Shown here: piece by piece, positions 1 to 5,862 of the stretch
Layout of the letters: the number at the start of each line of letters is the position of its first letter
Numbering within the stretch: the first letter of the stretch is position 1
Source: Mollicutes bacterium
Lineage (GTDB): Bacteria > Bacillota_I > Bacilli_A > Izemoplasmatales > Izemoplasmataceae
Direction of reading: 5' to 3'
DNA: 5,862 nucleotides
NCBI GenBank assembly: GCA_003551405.1
Contig: PUMO01000112.1
Location: forward strand, 1 to 5,862
Translations under genes and position numbers: made by a program
The notes under the pieces: generated by a model
Database searches by the model: none
What the model was told of the DNA's origin: nothing
Seen by the model: only the letters and a program-made list of their open reading frames with translations

Positions 1-256
1 AAAGGCCAGTGAAGCCGCCATTGAAGCCGGCGCTGATTTTATCAAAACATCCACAGGCTTTGGCACAGGCGGCGCAACAGCGTCTGATGTGACGTTAATG
101 AAACGCATTGCCGGTGAATCAAGAGGCGTGAAAGCCAGCGGTGGTGTAAAAACCATTGACGATTTGAACGCCATGGTTGATGCCGGTGCCACACGCATTG
201 GTGCGTCCAGTGGCGCGAAACTCATGCAAGGTCTTTCAAGCGATTCAGAATATTAA
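1..256 (+). CDS. deoC: Deoxyribose-phosphate aldolase (DeoC), 3' part only
   Basis: Cut by the left window edge; the reading frame starts at base 2 and gives the last 84 residues, about the final third to two fifths of a typical DeoC. The enzyme is a cytosolic class I aldolase that splits 2-deoxyribose-5-phosphate into acetaldehyde and glyceraldehyde-3-phosphate, the last step of deoxyribonucleoside breakdown. The visible part contains DFIKTSTGF, whose Lys (residue 15 of the fragment) matches the Schiff-base lysine (Lys167 in E. coli), and GVKASGGVK, whose first Lys (residue 44) matches the second catalytic lysine (Lys201). A TIM-barrel end, GATRIGASSG, follows and forms the phosphate-binding region. 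The protein ends in Tyr, as E. coli DeoC does, where the C-terminal Tyr259 contributes to catalysis. It ends in TAA and is followed after 18 nt by deoD with no terminator between, so the two are probably co-transcribed. Identification is firm; the N-terminus and promoter lie outside the window. Confidence 0.95.
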   Translation, partial: KASEAAIEAGADFIKTSTGFGTGGATASDVTLMKRIAGESRGVKASGGVKTIDDLNAMVDAGATRIGASSGAKLMQGLSSDSEY

Positions 257-261
257 TTTAT

Positions 262-268
262 AGGAGGA
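262..268 (+). promoter_or_regulatory. Ribosome binding site of deoD
   Basis: AGGAGGA lies 6 nt before the ATG at 275, inside the 18-nt gap after deoC. It fixes the deoD start at 275. The gap has no room for a promoter or terminator, which supports a deoC-deoD operon. Confidence 0.85.
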
Positions 269-274
269 ATCAAT

Positions 275-985
275 ATGGCCACACCACACATTGAAGCATC
301 AAAAGAACAAATCGCACCCGTCGTTCTTATGCCCGGAGACCCACTGCGTGCAAAATTTATTGCGGATACGTTTTTAGACAATGTCGAACGGTTCAATACC
401 GTTCGCAACATGTTTGGGTATACCGGAACCTATCAAGGCAAACGCATTAGTGTTATGGGCAGTGGAATGGGCATGCCATCCATCGGAATCTATTCTTATG
501 AACTCTATAAGTTTTACGATGTGAAAACCATCATTCGTATCGGTTCAGCCGGCGCGTATACCGATCAGCTCGATCTATATGATGTTGTACTTGCGGACAA
601 AGCGTACAGTGAATCATCTTACGCTAACGTCCAAGACGGTGAATACGCCGAACCTTATACATATCCAAGTGAAACACTGAATAACCGCATTGAAGACGCA
701 GCGAAAACCCTTGATATTCCCCTGAGAAAAGGCACCATTCATTCCAGTGATGTCTTTTACCGTGAGAACCATGATGATTTCAAGCGGATTCGCGATACCT
801 ATGGTGCGCTCGCCGTTGAAATGGAATCTTTTGCGCTTTTCCACAATGCGCGTGTGTTAGGCAAAGAAGCCGCATGCTTGTTGACGATATCTGATTCGCT
901 TGTAACCAATGAAGCCACCACAAGCGAAGAACGTCAGAACGCATTCACAAAAATGATGGAAATCGCGCTCTCTTTAGCAGAATAA
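275..985 (+). CDS. deoD: Purine nucleoside phosphorylase, DeoD (hexameric) type
   Basis: Complete, 236 residues, the normal length for the family. It phosphorolyses purine (deoxy)nucleosides to free base plus (deoxy)ribose-1-phosphate in the cytosol. Enzymes of this hexameric class usually accept adenosine as well as 6-oxopurines. The start MATPHI matches E. coli DeoD, and His5 corresponds to the His4 that reaches into the neighbouring subunit. Phosphate site residues are visible: Gly21 and Arg25 in MPGDPLRAK, Arg44 in NTVRNMFG, and Arg88 and Ser91 in RIGSAGAY. The nucleoside site VEMES carries Met183 and Glu184 (Met180/Glu181 in E. coli). Asp207 in TISDS is the catalytic Asp204 equivalent and Arg220 the Arg217 equivalent. 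The residue after the catalytic Asp is Ser where E. coli has His, a mild difference. No key residue is missing. It lies directly behind deoC and is closed by a terminator whose stem begins in its own stop codon, so it is the last gene of the salvage operon. Confidence 0.97.
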   Translation: MATPHIEASKEQIAPVVLMPGDPLRAKFIADTFLDNVERFNTVRNMFGYTGTYQGKRISVMGSGMGMPSIGIYSYELYKFYDVKTIIRIGSAGAYTDQLDLYDVVLADKAYSESSYANVQDGEYAEPYTYPSETLNNRIEDAAKTLDIPLRKGTIHSSDVFYRENHDDFKRIRDTYGALAVEMESFALFHNARVLGKEAACLLTISDSLVTNEATTSEERQNAFTKMMEIALSLAE

Positions 986-1009
986 AAAAGTGCTTCGGCA
1001 CTTTTTTTT
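984..1009 (+). terminator. Intrinsic terminator after deoD
   Basis: A perfect 10-bp stem with left arm 984-993 (AAAAAAGTGC), loop TTCG at 994-997 and right arm 998-1007 (GCACTTTTTT), within a run of eight T at 1002-1009. The A-rich left arm begins in the deoD stop codon. The GC core is short (GTGC/GCAC), but the stable TTCG loop and long T run are typical of a Rho-independent terminator. The A/T flanks make it nearly symmetric, but no gene faces it from the - strand. It ends directly against the ribosome binding site of the next gene. Confidence 0.9.
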
Positions 1010-1015
1010 GGAGGA
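1010..1015 (+). promoter_or_regulatory. Ribosome binding site of ymfF, abutting the terminator
   Basis: GGAGGA is 5 nt before the ATG at 1021 and starts at the base right after the terminator T run. There is therefore no space for a promoter between terminator and gene. Transcripts of ymfF must either read through the hairpin or begin inside deoD. Confidence 0.85.
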
Positions 1016-1020
1016 CTTAC

Positions 1021-2271
1021 ATGCAATATATAAAGACCACAGTCAATCAAACCCCACTTCATATCATTGAAACTGATAAATTTAAAAATGTACATATTGC
1101 GGTGCGTTTTTTCGATACGCTTGATCCATTAAAAGCCACCAAACGTCATATTCTTGCGTCCATGATGCGTTCAAAGACACAAAACCATTCTAGCCGCAAA
1201 GCCTTATCACGAACACTGGAAGGCCTTTTTGATACTGTTCTCAATGCGACCAGCAATAAACTTGGAACGGTGCATATCAATCAGTTTGAACTCTCATTTA
1301 TTCACCCTTCCTATGCCGATGATGCACACTTTTTAAACGATGTGCTCGGTGTCTTAAAAGATGTCATCCATGCGCCATTGCTGGATGAAAAAAGTTTTAA
1401 AGAAGAAAAACAGTTTTTAAAGGATTTCTTTGATGCGGAGTATTCAAATAAAACCCGTTATGCAAGCAAACGTTACTATGAATATTTATTTGAAGACCAC
1501 CCTTACAAGGTGCATCCCTTCGGTGATGAAACCCTGATTGACACATTGACGCTTGAGGATATTATCGATGAGTGGCACCATATGATTACATCCAATGCGG
1601 CCCTTATCAGTGTGACAGGCAACATTGACTCTCAATCGCTAAAGTCATCGCTTAACCGAATGTTTGATTTATCTGAGGAGCCGCTTCCCACTCGTCCGTT
1701 CTTTAGACGACAAATGCAAGTCAAGCATCCTGTGCGCGAAACCATGAATGTCACCCAGGCACGGCTTTTCATGACACTTTCAAGCGATGTCTATTATACC
1801 GATGATGATTATGTACCCATGCTTGTTTTCAATGCACTGTTTGGAGACAATTCTGAAGCGATGCTGTTTCAGACCATCCGTGAACAACATGGCCTTGCCT
1901 ATTATGCAAGCAGTGCCTATGCGCCTTCAAGCGGACTTGTGACTGTCACCTCCGGTGTGGATGAATCCAATGTGGGAAAAACCAAACAATTGGTTCGTGA
2001 CATTGTATCTAAGATTCAATCAGGGGACTTTGATGAAAACGCACTGATGCTCGTCAAGACGCACCTGAAAGCATCTCTCAAGAAAAGTTATGATGCACCC
2101 AGAACAGTGTCCAATAAAGCATTGCGTCACGCCATCTTCCATGTGCCGTTTGAAAAGGATGCGTTGATGCACGCTATTGACAACACCACCAAAACGGATA
2201 TTATCCGTGTCGCAAACACCCTTGAATTTATTTTTACTTATGAGCTGGGACGTGTTGAAAATGACGCTTAG
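1021..2271 (+). CDS. ymfF: M16-family peptidase-like protein without zinc motif (YmfF type)
   Basis: 416 residues, close to the 420-430 usual for the Bacillus YmfF group. It has the two-domain M16 (pitrilysin/insulinase) layout. In the N-terminal domain the segment where active members carry HXXEH reads KRHILASMMR (residues 41-50), with no zinc ligands, so this subunit should be catalytically dead. The C-terminal domain keeps the family's substrate-binding Arg/Tyr motif in FQTIREQHGLAYYASS (Arg287, Tyr294/Tyr295), followed by a GLVTVTSGV strand. No signal peptide or TM segment is visible, so it is probably cytosolic. It overlaps the active M16 gene ymfH by 11 bp, implying translational coupling and a heterodimer. 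Homologues are often labelled 'EF-P 5-aminopentanol modification-associated', a label I treat as neighbourhood-derived rather than a demonstrated reaction. The M16 assignment is firm, the YmfF orthology likely, and the substrate unknown. Confidence 0.88.
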   Translation: MQYIKTTVNQTPLHIIETDKFKNVHIAVRFFDTLDPLKATKRHILASMMRSKTQNHSSRKALSRTLEGLFDTVLNATSNKLGTVHINQFELSFIHPSYADDAHFLNDVLGVLKDVIHAPLLDEKSFKEEKQFLKDFFDAEYSNKTRYASKRYYEYLFEDHPYKVHPFGDETLIDTLTLEDIIDEWHHMITSNAALISVTGNIDSQSLKSSLNRMFDLSEEPLPTRPFFRRQMQVKHPVRETMNVTQARLFMTLSSDVYYTDDDYVPMLVFNALFGDNSEAMLFQTIREQHGLAYYASSAYAPSSGLVTVTSGVDESNVGKTKQLVRDIVSKIQSGDFDENALMLVKTHLKASLKKSYDAPRTVSNKALRHAIFHVPFEKDALMHAIDNTTKTDIIRVANTLEFIFTYELGRVENDA

Positions 2272-3544
2272 GTCTTATGAATACAAACAATTTGGTGAAC
2301 GCCTTTATTACGGACGTATCAAGGACCGTTTGCCCATGTACTATATTCAAAAACCCGGGTTTACGAAAAGTTATGTTACCCTTTCCTTGCCACTGGGTAG
2401 TATTCACAGGGGTTATATGGACTCAAACAGTATCCATGATGTGCCTAGCGGAATCGCACACTTTTTGGAACACAAAGTATTTGAAAAAGACGGCATGGAC
2501 CGCTCCAGAGAGTTTTCTGTTGATGAAGCGTCCATTAACGCATTCACCGAACACCATCAAACGACGTATTTATTTACCACGGCCAATCATGTCAAACGCA
2601 ATACAAAACGGCTCATTGACATGGTTTTTCGCCCGCAGTTTTCAAACAAAGGCATCGAGAATGAGAAAAAAATCATCACAGAAGAATTGAACATGCATTT
2701 GGATGACCCAGGATATAAACAATATGTCGGTCTGATGAATAATTTATATGTCAATCATCCGATAAAAGATGATATTTTAGGTACTAAAGAAGACATTCTC
2801 TCAATGCACAGTGATGATTTGACGTCTATGCATGAAGCGTACTATCGTCCAGAGCGTGCCGCATTGGTAGTGGTAAGCGCCCTTGATCCTAATGCGTTTT
2901 TTGAGGAACTCTCAAACGAAGTGATCTTGCCGCCACTCAGTGATAAAGCGCCAAAAGATGTGGCGTATGATGAACCTATTAATGTAAGCAAAGCCAGTGA
3001 AGCGGTGTCGTTAGATGTCCGCATGCCTTCAACACTCTTTGGCATTAAGTTTAAACCTTTAGCGCATACGGATCCTTTTGAGCGGATAAAAACCCGCATG
3101 GCCCTTTCAATGTGGCTTGATTTGGCATTTGGACGTTCAAGTGACACGTATGAGATGCTGATGGACCAAGGGGTCATCAATGATTCCTATGCACTTGAGC
3201 TCAATTACACCAAAGACTTTGCATATGCGCTTATCGGCAGTGAGACCTCAAGGCCCACCGCACTTAAGCAGTCTCTTGGTGCACTGTTAGAAAATCCAAG
3301 AGAGATTACCATAAATGAAGCGGATTTTGAACGTCTCAAACGCCAAATGATTGGTAGTTTCATCCATGTGCTTGATTCTCCTGAAAATATTGCGCATCAG
3401 TTCGCCAACTATGTATTTGAAGGGGTTGCGTATTATGACTTGATTGAAGCGGCGCGTGCAATCACCTATGATTATGTTGTCGACCAGGTAAACGCCGTGC
3501 ATCCAGGCGCCATCAGTGTACATACAATTTTAAATACCCTTTAA
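2261..3544 (+). CDS. ymfH: M16-family zinc metallopeptidase (YmfH type), catalytic subunit
   Basis: 427 residues from the ATG at 2261, matching the roughly 428 of Bacillus YmfH. The frame is open upstream to an ATG at 2177, but that would add 28 residues unlike the family and overlap ymfF by about 95 bp. The chosen start gives an 11-bp overlap. Only a weak GGGA (2247-2250) precedes it, so translation is probably coupled to ymfF; GTG 2252 or ATG 2240 are less likely alternatives. The inverted zinc motif HFLEH is at residues 67-71: His67 and His71 bind zinc and Glu70 is the catalytic base. The third ligand is Glu142 in IITEELNM, 71 residues further on, the usual M16 distance. The C-terminal domain (FGIKFKPLA, then FGRSSDTYEMLMDQGVINDS) has lost the Arg/Tyr motif that ymfF keeps, so the two subunits complement each other. 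No signal peptide or TM segment is seen. A cytosolic heterodimeric peptidase is likely; its substrate cannot be told from sequence. Confidence 0.92.
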   Translation: MTLRSYEYKQFGERLYYGRIKDRLPMYYIQKPGFTKSYVTLSLPLGSIHRGYMDSNSIHDVPSGIAHFLEHKVFEKDGMDRSREFSVDEASINAFTEHHQTTYLFTTANHVKRNTKRLIDMVFRPQFSNKGIENEKKIITEELNMHLDDPGYKQYVGLMNNLYVNHPIKDDILGTKEDILSMHSDDLTSMHEAYYRPERAALVVVSALDPNAFFEELSNEVILPPLSDKAPKDVAYDEPINVSKASEAVSLDVRMPSTLFGIKFKPLAHTDPFERIKTRMALSMWLDLAFGRSSDTYEMLMDQGVINDSYALELNYTKDFAYALIGSETSRPTALKQSLGALLENPREITINEADFERLKRQMIGSFIHVLDSPENIAHQFANYVFEGVAYYDLIEAARAITYDYVVDQVNAVHPGAISVHTILNTL

Positions 3545-3546
3545 AC

Positions 3547-3574
3547 TATACATTTTTAACATTTTTGTTATAAT
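3547..3574 (+). promoter_or_regulatory. Sigma-A-type promoter with extended -10, for the GDPD gene
   Basis: The -10 is a perfect TATAAT at 3569-3574, preceded by TG one base upstream (3566-3567), which makes an extended -10. A -35 candidate TATACA at 3547-3552 matches TTGACA at four of six positions with a 16-nt spacer. The expected start point is about 3580-3582, giving a leader of roughly 20 nt. It lies in the 56-nt gap after ymfH and starts a new transcription unit for the GDPD and DUF3137 genes. No terminator separates it from ymfH, so read-through from upstream is also possible. Confidence 0.82.
3557..3570. repeat. Short inverted repeat overlapping the promoter -10
   Basis: TAACA (3557-3561), TTTT, TGTTA (3566-3570) form a perfect 5-bp inverted repeat whose right arm covers the extended -10 TG and the first two bases of TATAAT. 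It could be an operator half-site pair, but arms this short in AT-rich DNA arise easily by chance. Confidence 0.3.
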
Positions 3575-3587
3575 GATGATACGCTTT

Positions 3588-3596
3588 AAGGAGGGG
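3588..3596 (+). promoter_or_regulatory. Ribosome binding site of the GDPD gene
   Basis: AAGGAGGGG, with the GGAGG core at 3590-3594, ends its core 6 nt before the ATG at 3601. It is a strong site that fixes the start. Confidence 0.85.
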
Positions 3597-3600
3597 TAAT

Positions 3601-5424
3601 ATGCGACAACGCATACAACTGCTTAAACAAATGATTACCGTGAATTGGCGTACATTAATAACATTCGCAATCATTTACCGAATTCTTGGTGTGTTAGTCT
3701 TTTTTCCGATTATACGCTTTTTGTTTTTATTTGCCATCCGTATTTCACCGTATGATTATGTGACCATCAATGCCATGGCGGACTTTTTAATGTTGCCAAG
3801 TACGATTGGGCTTATATTGTTGATTGGCATTTTACTTGGGGCCTACGCTGCACTGGAACTGCTCGCACTGAGTGTGATTTATCACTACAGTGCCAATAAT
3901 AAAAAACTCGCCTTGTGGCCGTTTTTAACCATCAGTTTGGAGCGATTGAAAACCGGCCTTAAAAAGGGCCACGTATTCGGTGTTGTCCTTGCACTCCTTA
4001 TAGGACTTTTGGTGAACATCAGTCACTTTAGCGGCATCGCCTCAACGATTAACATTCCTGAATATTGGCTTGATAACATTACCACCTTTACGTGGCTATT
4101 TGTGAGTGCCATCGTTTTATTTATTGCATTGCTCATTGCAATGATTAGACATACCTATTCATTTAATGCGCTCGCACTTGAAAATAAATCTTTCAGTGAA
4201 AGCCGCTCTTACCGCAAACAATTAACAATAAAACAATATTTGACCATCGCGTTTGAATTCATTGTGCTCAATCTGATTTTAAATGTGGTGTTATATGGTG
4301 CATATGTAATCATCTTGGCCATCATCGGTGGCATTGTATCTGTGACACAAACACAAGAAGTGGTGCTTGGGGTACTGCTTACTATCTTTTACACTGTCTA
4401 TCTCCTGATTGCATCCCTGGCCGTCCTCGCCATTGTGCCCATTAACTATGCGTGGATGTCGACGTGGTTTCACTCGCATGAAGCGGCCAAAACACTGAGC
4501 CCTGTTTCACGCGGTAATACCAAGACACTTTCATTTAAGCAACCGAAAGTGAAATGGACAGCCGCCATCATGGCGTTTGTCATTGTGGCGCTTAACAGCG
4601 TGAACGTTTATGGCGTCATTACGGATGACCGTGGTCTTTTTAATCTTGGGCCCCCTGATATTATTGCCCACCGCGGGGCATCGGCGGATGCGCCTGAAAA
4701 CACCATTGCGGCACTTGAAAAAGCTGTTGAACAAAATGCTGATGGCATTGAATTCGATGTTCATCTCACAAGCGATAATGTGCCGGTTGTCATTCATGAC
4801 CGTACAGTGGGGCGTACAACTGACGCACCGCATAATCGCAGTGTTCAAGAGATGACTTATGAAGAGATACGTGAACTTGACGCCGGCGCATGGTTTTCAC
4901 AAGAGTTTGAAGGCGAAGCTATTCCAACGCTTGAAGAGGCTATAGAAGTCATTGACCCACATGCGGAAATTTTTCTTGATATGAAAGACTACCGCGATCA
5001 ATCCACTGAGATTGTTTATGAAATACTAGAAGAGATGGATGTCGTGGACAACACAGTGTTCATGTCATTTTCATCCAGTCAGTTGCGCTTGATAAAAGAT
5101 CTTAATGAAGACATTGAAACATTGCATCTGGTTTCTACATTTTTTGGATCCATCCATACCATTACCGACCAACCCCATGTTGATCACTTTGGATTTGAAG
5201 GGCACATGACGCTTAACAACCCAAGTTATATTGATTCTGTGCGCACACGGGATAAGCGTCTGAGCGTGTGGACAATCAACACAGAAGAACAACTGCGGGA
5301 CGTTACCATTGCCGGGGTGGATGGCATCATTACTGATTATCCGCTTCGTGCACGCGAAGTTGCTTATTCACAGCCGACCAACCCCTTGATCACTCAGATT
5401 CTGCGTGATTTATTCGACAATTAG
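3601..5424 (+). CDS. Membrane-anchored glycerophosphodiester phosphodiesterase
   Basis: 607 residues. It hydrolyses glycerophosphodiesters, from phospholipid or possibly teichoic-acid turnover, to glycerol-3-phosphate and an alcohol. Residues 1-340 resemble the GPDPase membrane domain: hydrophobic stretches lie near 18-46, 62-95, 124-145, 163-183, 212-247, 254-285 and 320-339, about seven to eight membrane spans. Residues 352-590 are a GDPD TIM barrel: IIAHRGASADAPENT with catalytic His357 and Arg358, GIEFDV with metal ligands Glu384 and Asp386, VVIHD with the second catalytic His399, a VWTIN strand (Trp557) and the closing GVDGIITDYP. At the usual third metal ligand (Glu in the common LEIK-type motif) this protein reads FLDMK, with Asp460 before Lys462. 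That is a conservative change that may still bind metal. It has its own promoter, and its stop codon overlaps the ribosome site of the following DUF3137 gene, so the two are co-expressed. The family is certain; the physiological substrate and which side of the membrane the barrel faces are inferred only. Confidence 0.94.
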   Translation: MRQRIQLLKQMITVNWRTLITFAIIYRILGVLVFFPIIRFLFLFAIRISPYDYVTINAMADFLMLPSTIGLILLIGILLGAYAALELLALSVIYHYSANNKKLALWPFLTISLERLKTGLKKGHVFGVVLALLIGLLVNISHFSGIASTINIPEYWLDNITTFTWLFVSAIVLFIALLIAMIRHTYSFNALALENKSFSESRSYRKQLTIKQYLTIAFEFIVLNLILNVVLYGAYVIILAIIGGIVSVTQTQEVVLGVLLTIFYTVYLLIASLAVLAIVPINYAWMSTWFHSHEAAKTLSPVSRGNTKTLSFKQPKVKWTAAIMAFVIVALNSVNVYGVITDDRGLFNLGPPDIIAHRGASADAPENTIAALEKAVEQNADGIEFDVHLTSDNVPVVIHDRTVGRTTDAPHNRSVQEMTYEEIRELDAGAWFSQEFEGEAIPTLEEAIEVIDPHAEIFLDMKDYRDQSTEIVYEILEEMDVVDNTVFMSFSSSQLRLIKDLNEDIETLHLVSTFFGSIHTITDQPHVDHFGFEGHMTLNNPSYIDSVRTRDKRLSVWTINTEEQLRDVTIAGVDGIITDYPLRAREVAYSQPTNPLITQILRDLFDN

Positions 5425-5428
5425 GAGG
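5423..5428 (+). promoter_or_regulatory. Ribosome binding site of the DUF3137 gene, inside the GDPD stop
   Basis: AGGAGG begins with the last two bases of the GDPD stop TAG (5422-5424) and lies 6 nt before the ATG at 5435. The arrangement leaves no room for a promoter and indicates co-transcription with likely translational coupling. Confidence 0.88.
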
Positions 5429-5434
5429 CATTTC

Positions 5435-5862
5435 ATGGACAAAAACATTCTGAAATTCAAACGACGCAAACAACGTGCCGAGCTTACCGTCATTGCCGGT
5501 ATTGCCATGTTGATAATTGCACTGATGATATTTTTATTTACCGATATAACCTGGGCAACCGCGAGTGCTGGCGTGGTTGGCCTGGTTGTGTTCTTTTTAG
5601 GGTTTTCATCTTACGCAGAAGTGCATGAAAACTTTAAAAAAGACTTCCTACAGGATTTGATGGTTGAATGGGTTGATGAAGGACGGTATGAACCCAGACA
5701 AGGCTTAACTGAATATCAAGTCTATAATACCCAGTTTTTCAAATATGCGGATGAATTTCATTCACAGGACTTGTTGAGTGGTTCCATCAACGGCATTCCC
5801 TTTATTTCATCTGACCTGATTTTAAAAGAACGGACCACTGCCTATGCCAGTGAAACGTCGCG
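5435..5862 (+). CDS. DUF3137-type two-TM membrane protein, 5' part
   Basis: Runs off the right edge; 142 residues are visible with no stop. A short basic N-terminus (MDKNILKFKRRKQR) precedes two hydrophobic spans at about residues 17-36 and 44-60, joined by a short loop (TDITWATAS). This predicts a hairpin membrane anchor with both ends in the cytoplasm by the positive-inside rule. The soluble part that follows has YNTQFFKYADEFHSQDLLSGSINGIPF in two adjoining blocks (residues 97-109 and 110-123), then a strand leading to LKER. The 'F-x-S-x-D-x-x-x-G-x-x-x-G-x-x-F' pattern is typical of DUF3137 proteins, whose function is unknown to me. Its ribosome site overlaps the stop of the GDPD gene, so it belongs to the same membrane-related operon. 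In other genomes DUF3137 genes are often next to lemA; whether that is so here lies beyond the window. Being a real gene is near certain, while the family call rests on pattern memory. Confidence 0.8.
   Translation, partial: MDKNILKFKRRKQRAELTVIAGIAMLIIALMIFLFTDITWATASAGVVGLVVFFLGFSSYAEVHENFKKDFLQDLMVEWVDEGRYEPRQGLTEYQVYNTQFFKYADEFHSQDLLSGSINGIPFISSDLILKERTTAYASETS

Noticed and set aside
881..910. TTGACG at 881-886 as a -35 for an internal ymfF promoter
   Set aside because: At 16-18 nt spacing the -10 candidates match TATAAT at three positions or fewer, and the TGTAAC at 901 is only 14 nt away. Too weak to call.
2177..2260. Upstream extension of the second M16 gene to an ATG at 2177
   Set aside because: The extra 28 residues lie entirely inside the ymfF reading frame, have no ribosome site before them and do not resemble the N-terminus of the family. 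The ATG at 2261 gives the family's normal length.
2277..2690. Open frame of 137 codons on the + strand inside ymfH
   Set aside because: It overlaps the well-supported HFLEH-containing frame, has no ribosome site and shows no recognisable domain; a shadow frame.
2842..3180. Open frame of 112 codons on the - strand inside ymfH
   Set aside because: Fully antisense to a conserved coding region, with no ribosome site or recognisable protein; the same holds for the - strand frames at 614-844, 3287-3523, 4291-4479, 4531-4848 and 5071-5292.
3955..3970. GGCCTT...AAGGGCC imperfect hairpin
   Set aside because: Arms mismatch by one base, there is no T run after it, and it lies within the membrane-domain coding sequence.
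4610..4855. Open frame of 81 codons on the + strand inside the GDPD gene
   Set aside because: It covers the most conserved part of the GDPD barrel in another frame and has no ribosome site of its own.
5344..5359. CTTCG...CGAAG inverted repeat near the end of the GDPD gene
   Set aside because: Only 5 bp per arm, inside coding sequence and without a T run; expected by chance.

Overview
The window is an ordinary-looking stretch of bacterial chromosome. It is densely packed, with every gene on the + strand. By eye the GC content is in the low-to-mid 40s percent. Strong AGGAGG-type ribosome sites, the paired M16 proteins of the YmfF/YmfH type, and a glycerophosphodiesterase with a long N-terminal membrane domain all point to Bacillota or a deep-branching relative of the Mycoplasmatota. 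I cannot name a genus. All tryptophans are TGG and no in-frame TGA occurs, so the standard code fits. The five gene ends use only TAA or TAG.

Layout. (1) Positions 1-985 hold the end of a nucleoside-salvage operon: the 3' part of deoC (deoxyribose-phosphate aldolase), then a complete deoD (hexameric-type purine nucleoside phosphorylase) 18 nt later. It is closed by a clear intrinsic terminator with a TTCG loop at 984-1009. (2) Positions 1021-3544 hold two M16-family zinc-peptidase-like genes that overlap by 11 bp. The first (YmfF type) lacks the HXXEH zinc motif but keeps the C-terminal Arg/Tyr motif. The second (YmfH type) has the intact HFLEH motif and the distal Glu. Together they look like a heterodimeric peptidase whose working parts are split between the subunits. 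(3) Positions 3547-3596 carry a good sigma-A-type promoter with an extended -10 and a strong ribosome site. (4) Positions 3601-5424 encode a 607-residue membrane-anchored glycerophosphodiester phosphodiesterase. (5) From 5435 to the window edge is the start of a DUF3137-type two-TM membrane protein, whose ribosome site overlaps the stop codon of the gene before it.

Functionally, deoC and deoD act in sequence in deoxyribonucleoside breakdown, with a phosphopentomutase needed in between and not seen here. The M16 pair is probably a protein-processing complex of unknown substrate. The GDPD and DUF3137 genes form a separate membrane or cell-envelope transcription unit. There is no intergenic gap above 60 nt and no RNA gene, mobile element or CRISPR array. 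I found no convincing previously undescribed system. The points most worth a second look are the terminator that abuts the ymfF ribosome site without an obvious new promoter, the complementary motif loss in the M16 pair, and a Glu-to-Asp change at a predicted metal ligand of the GDPD.
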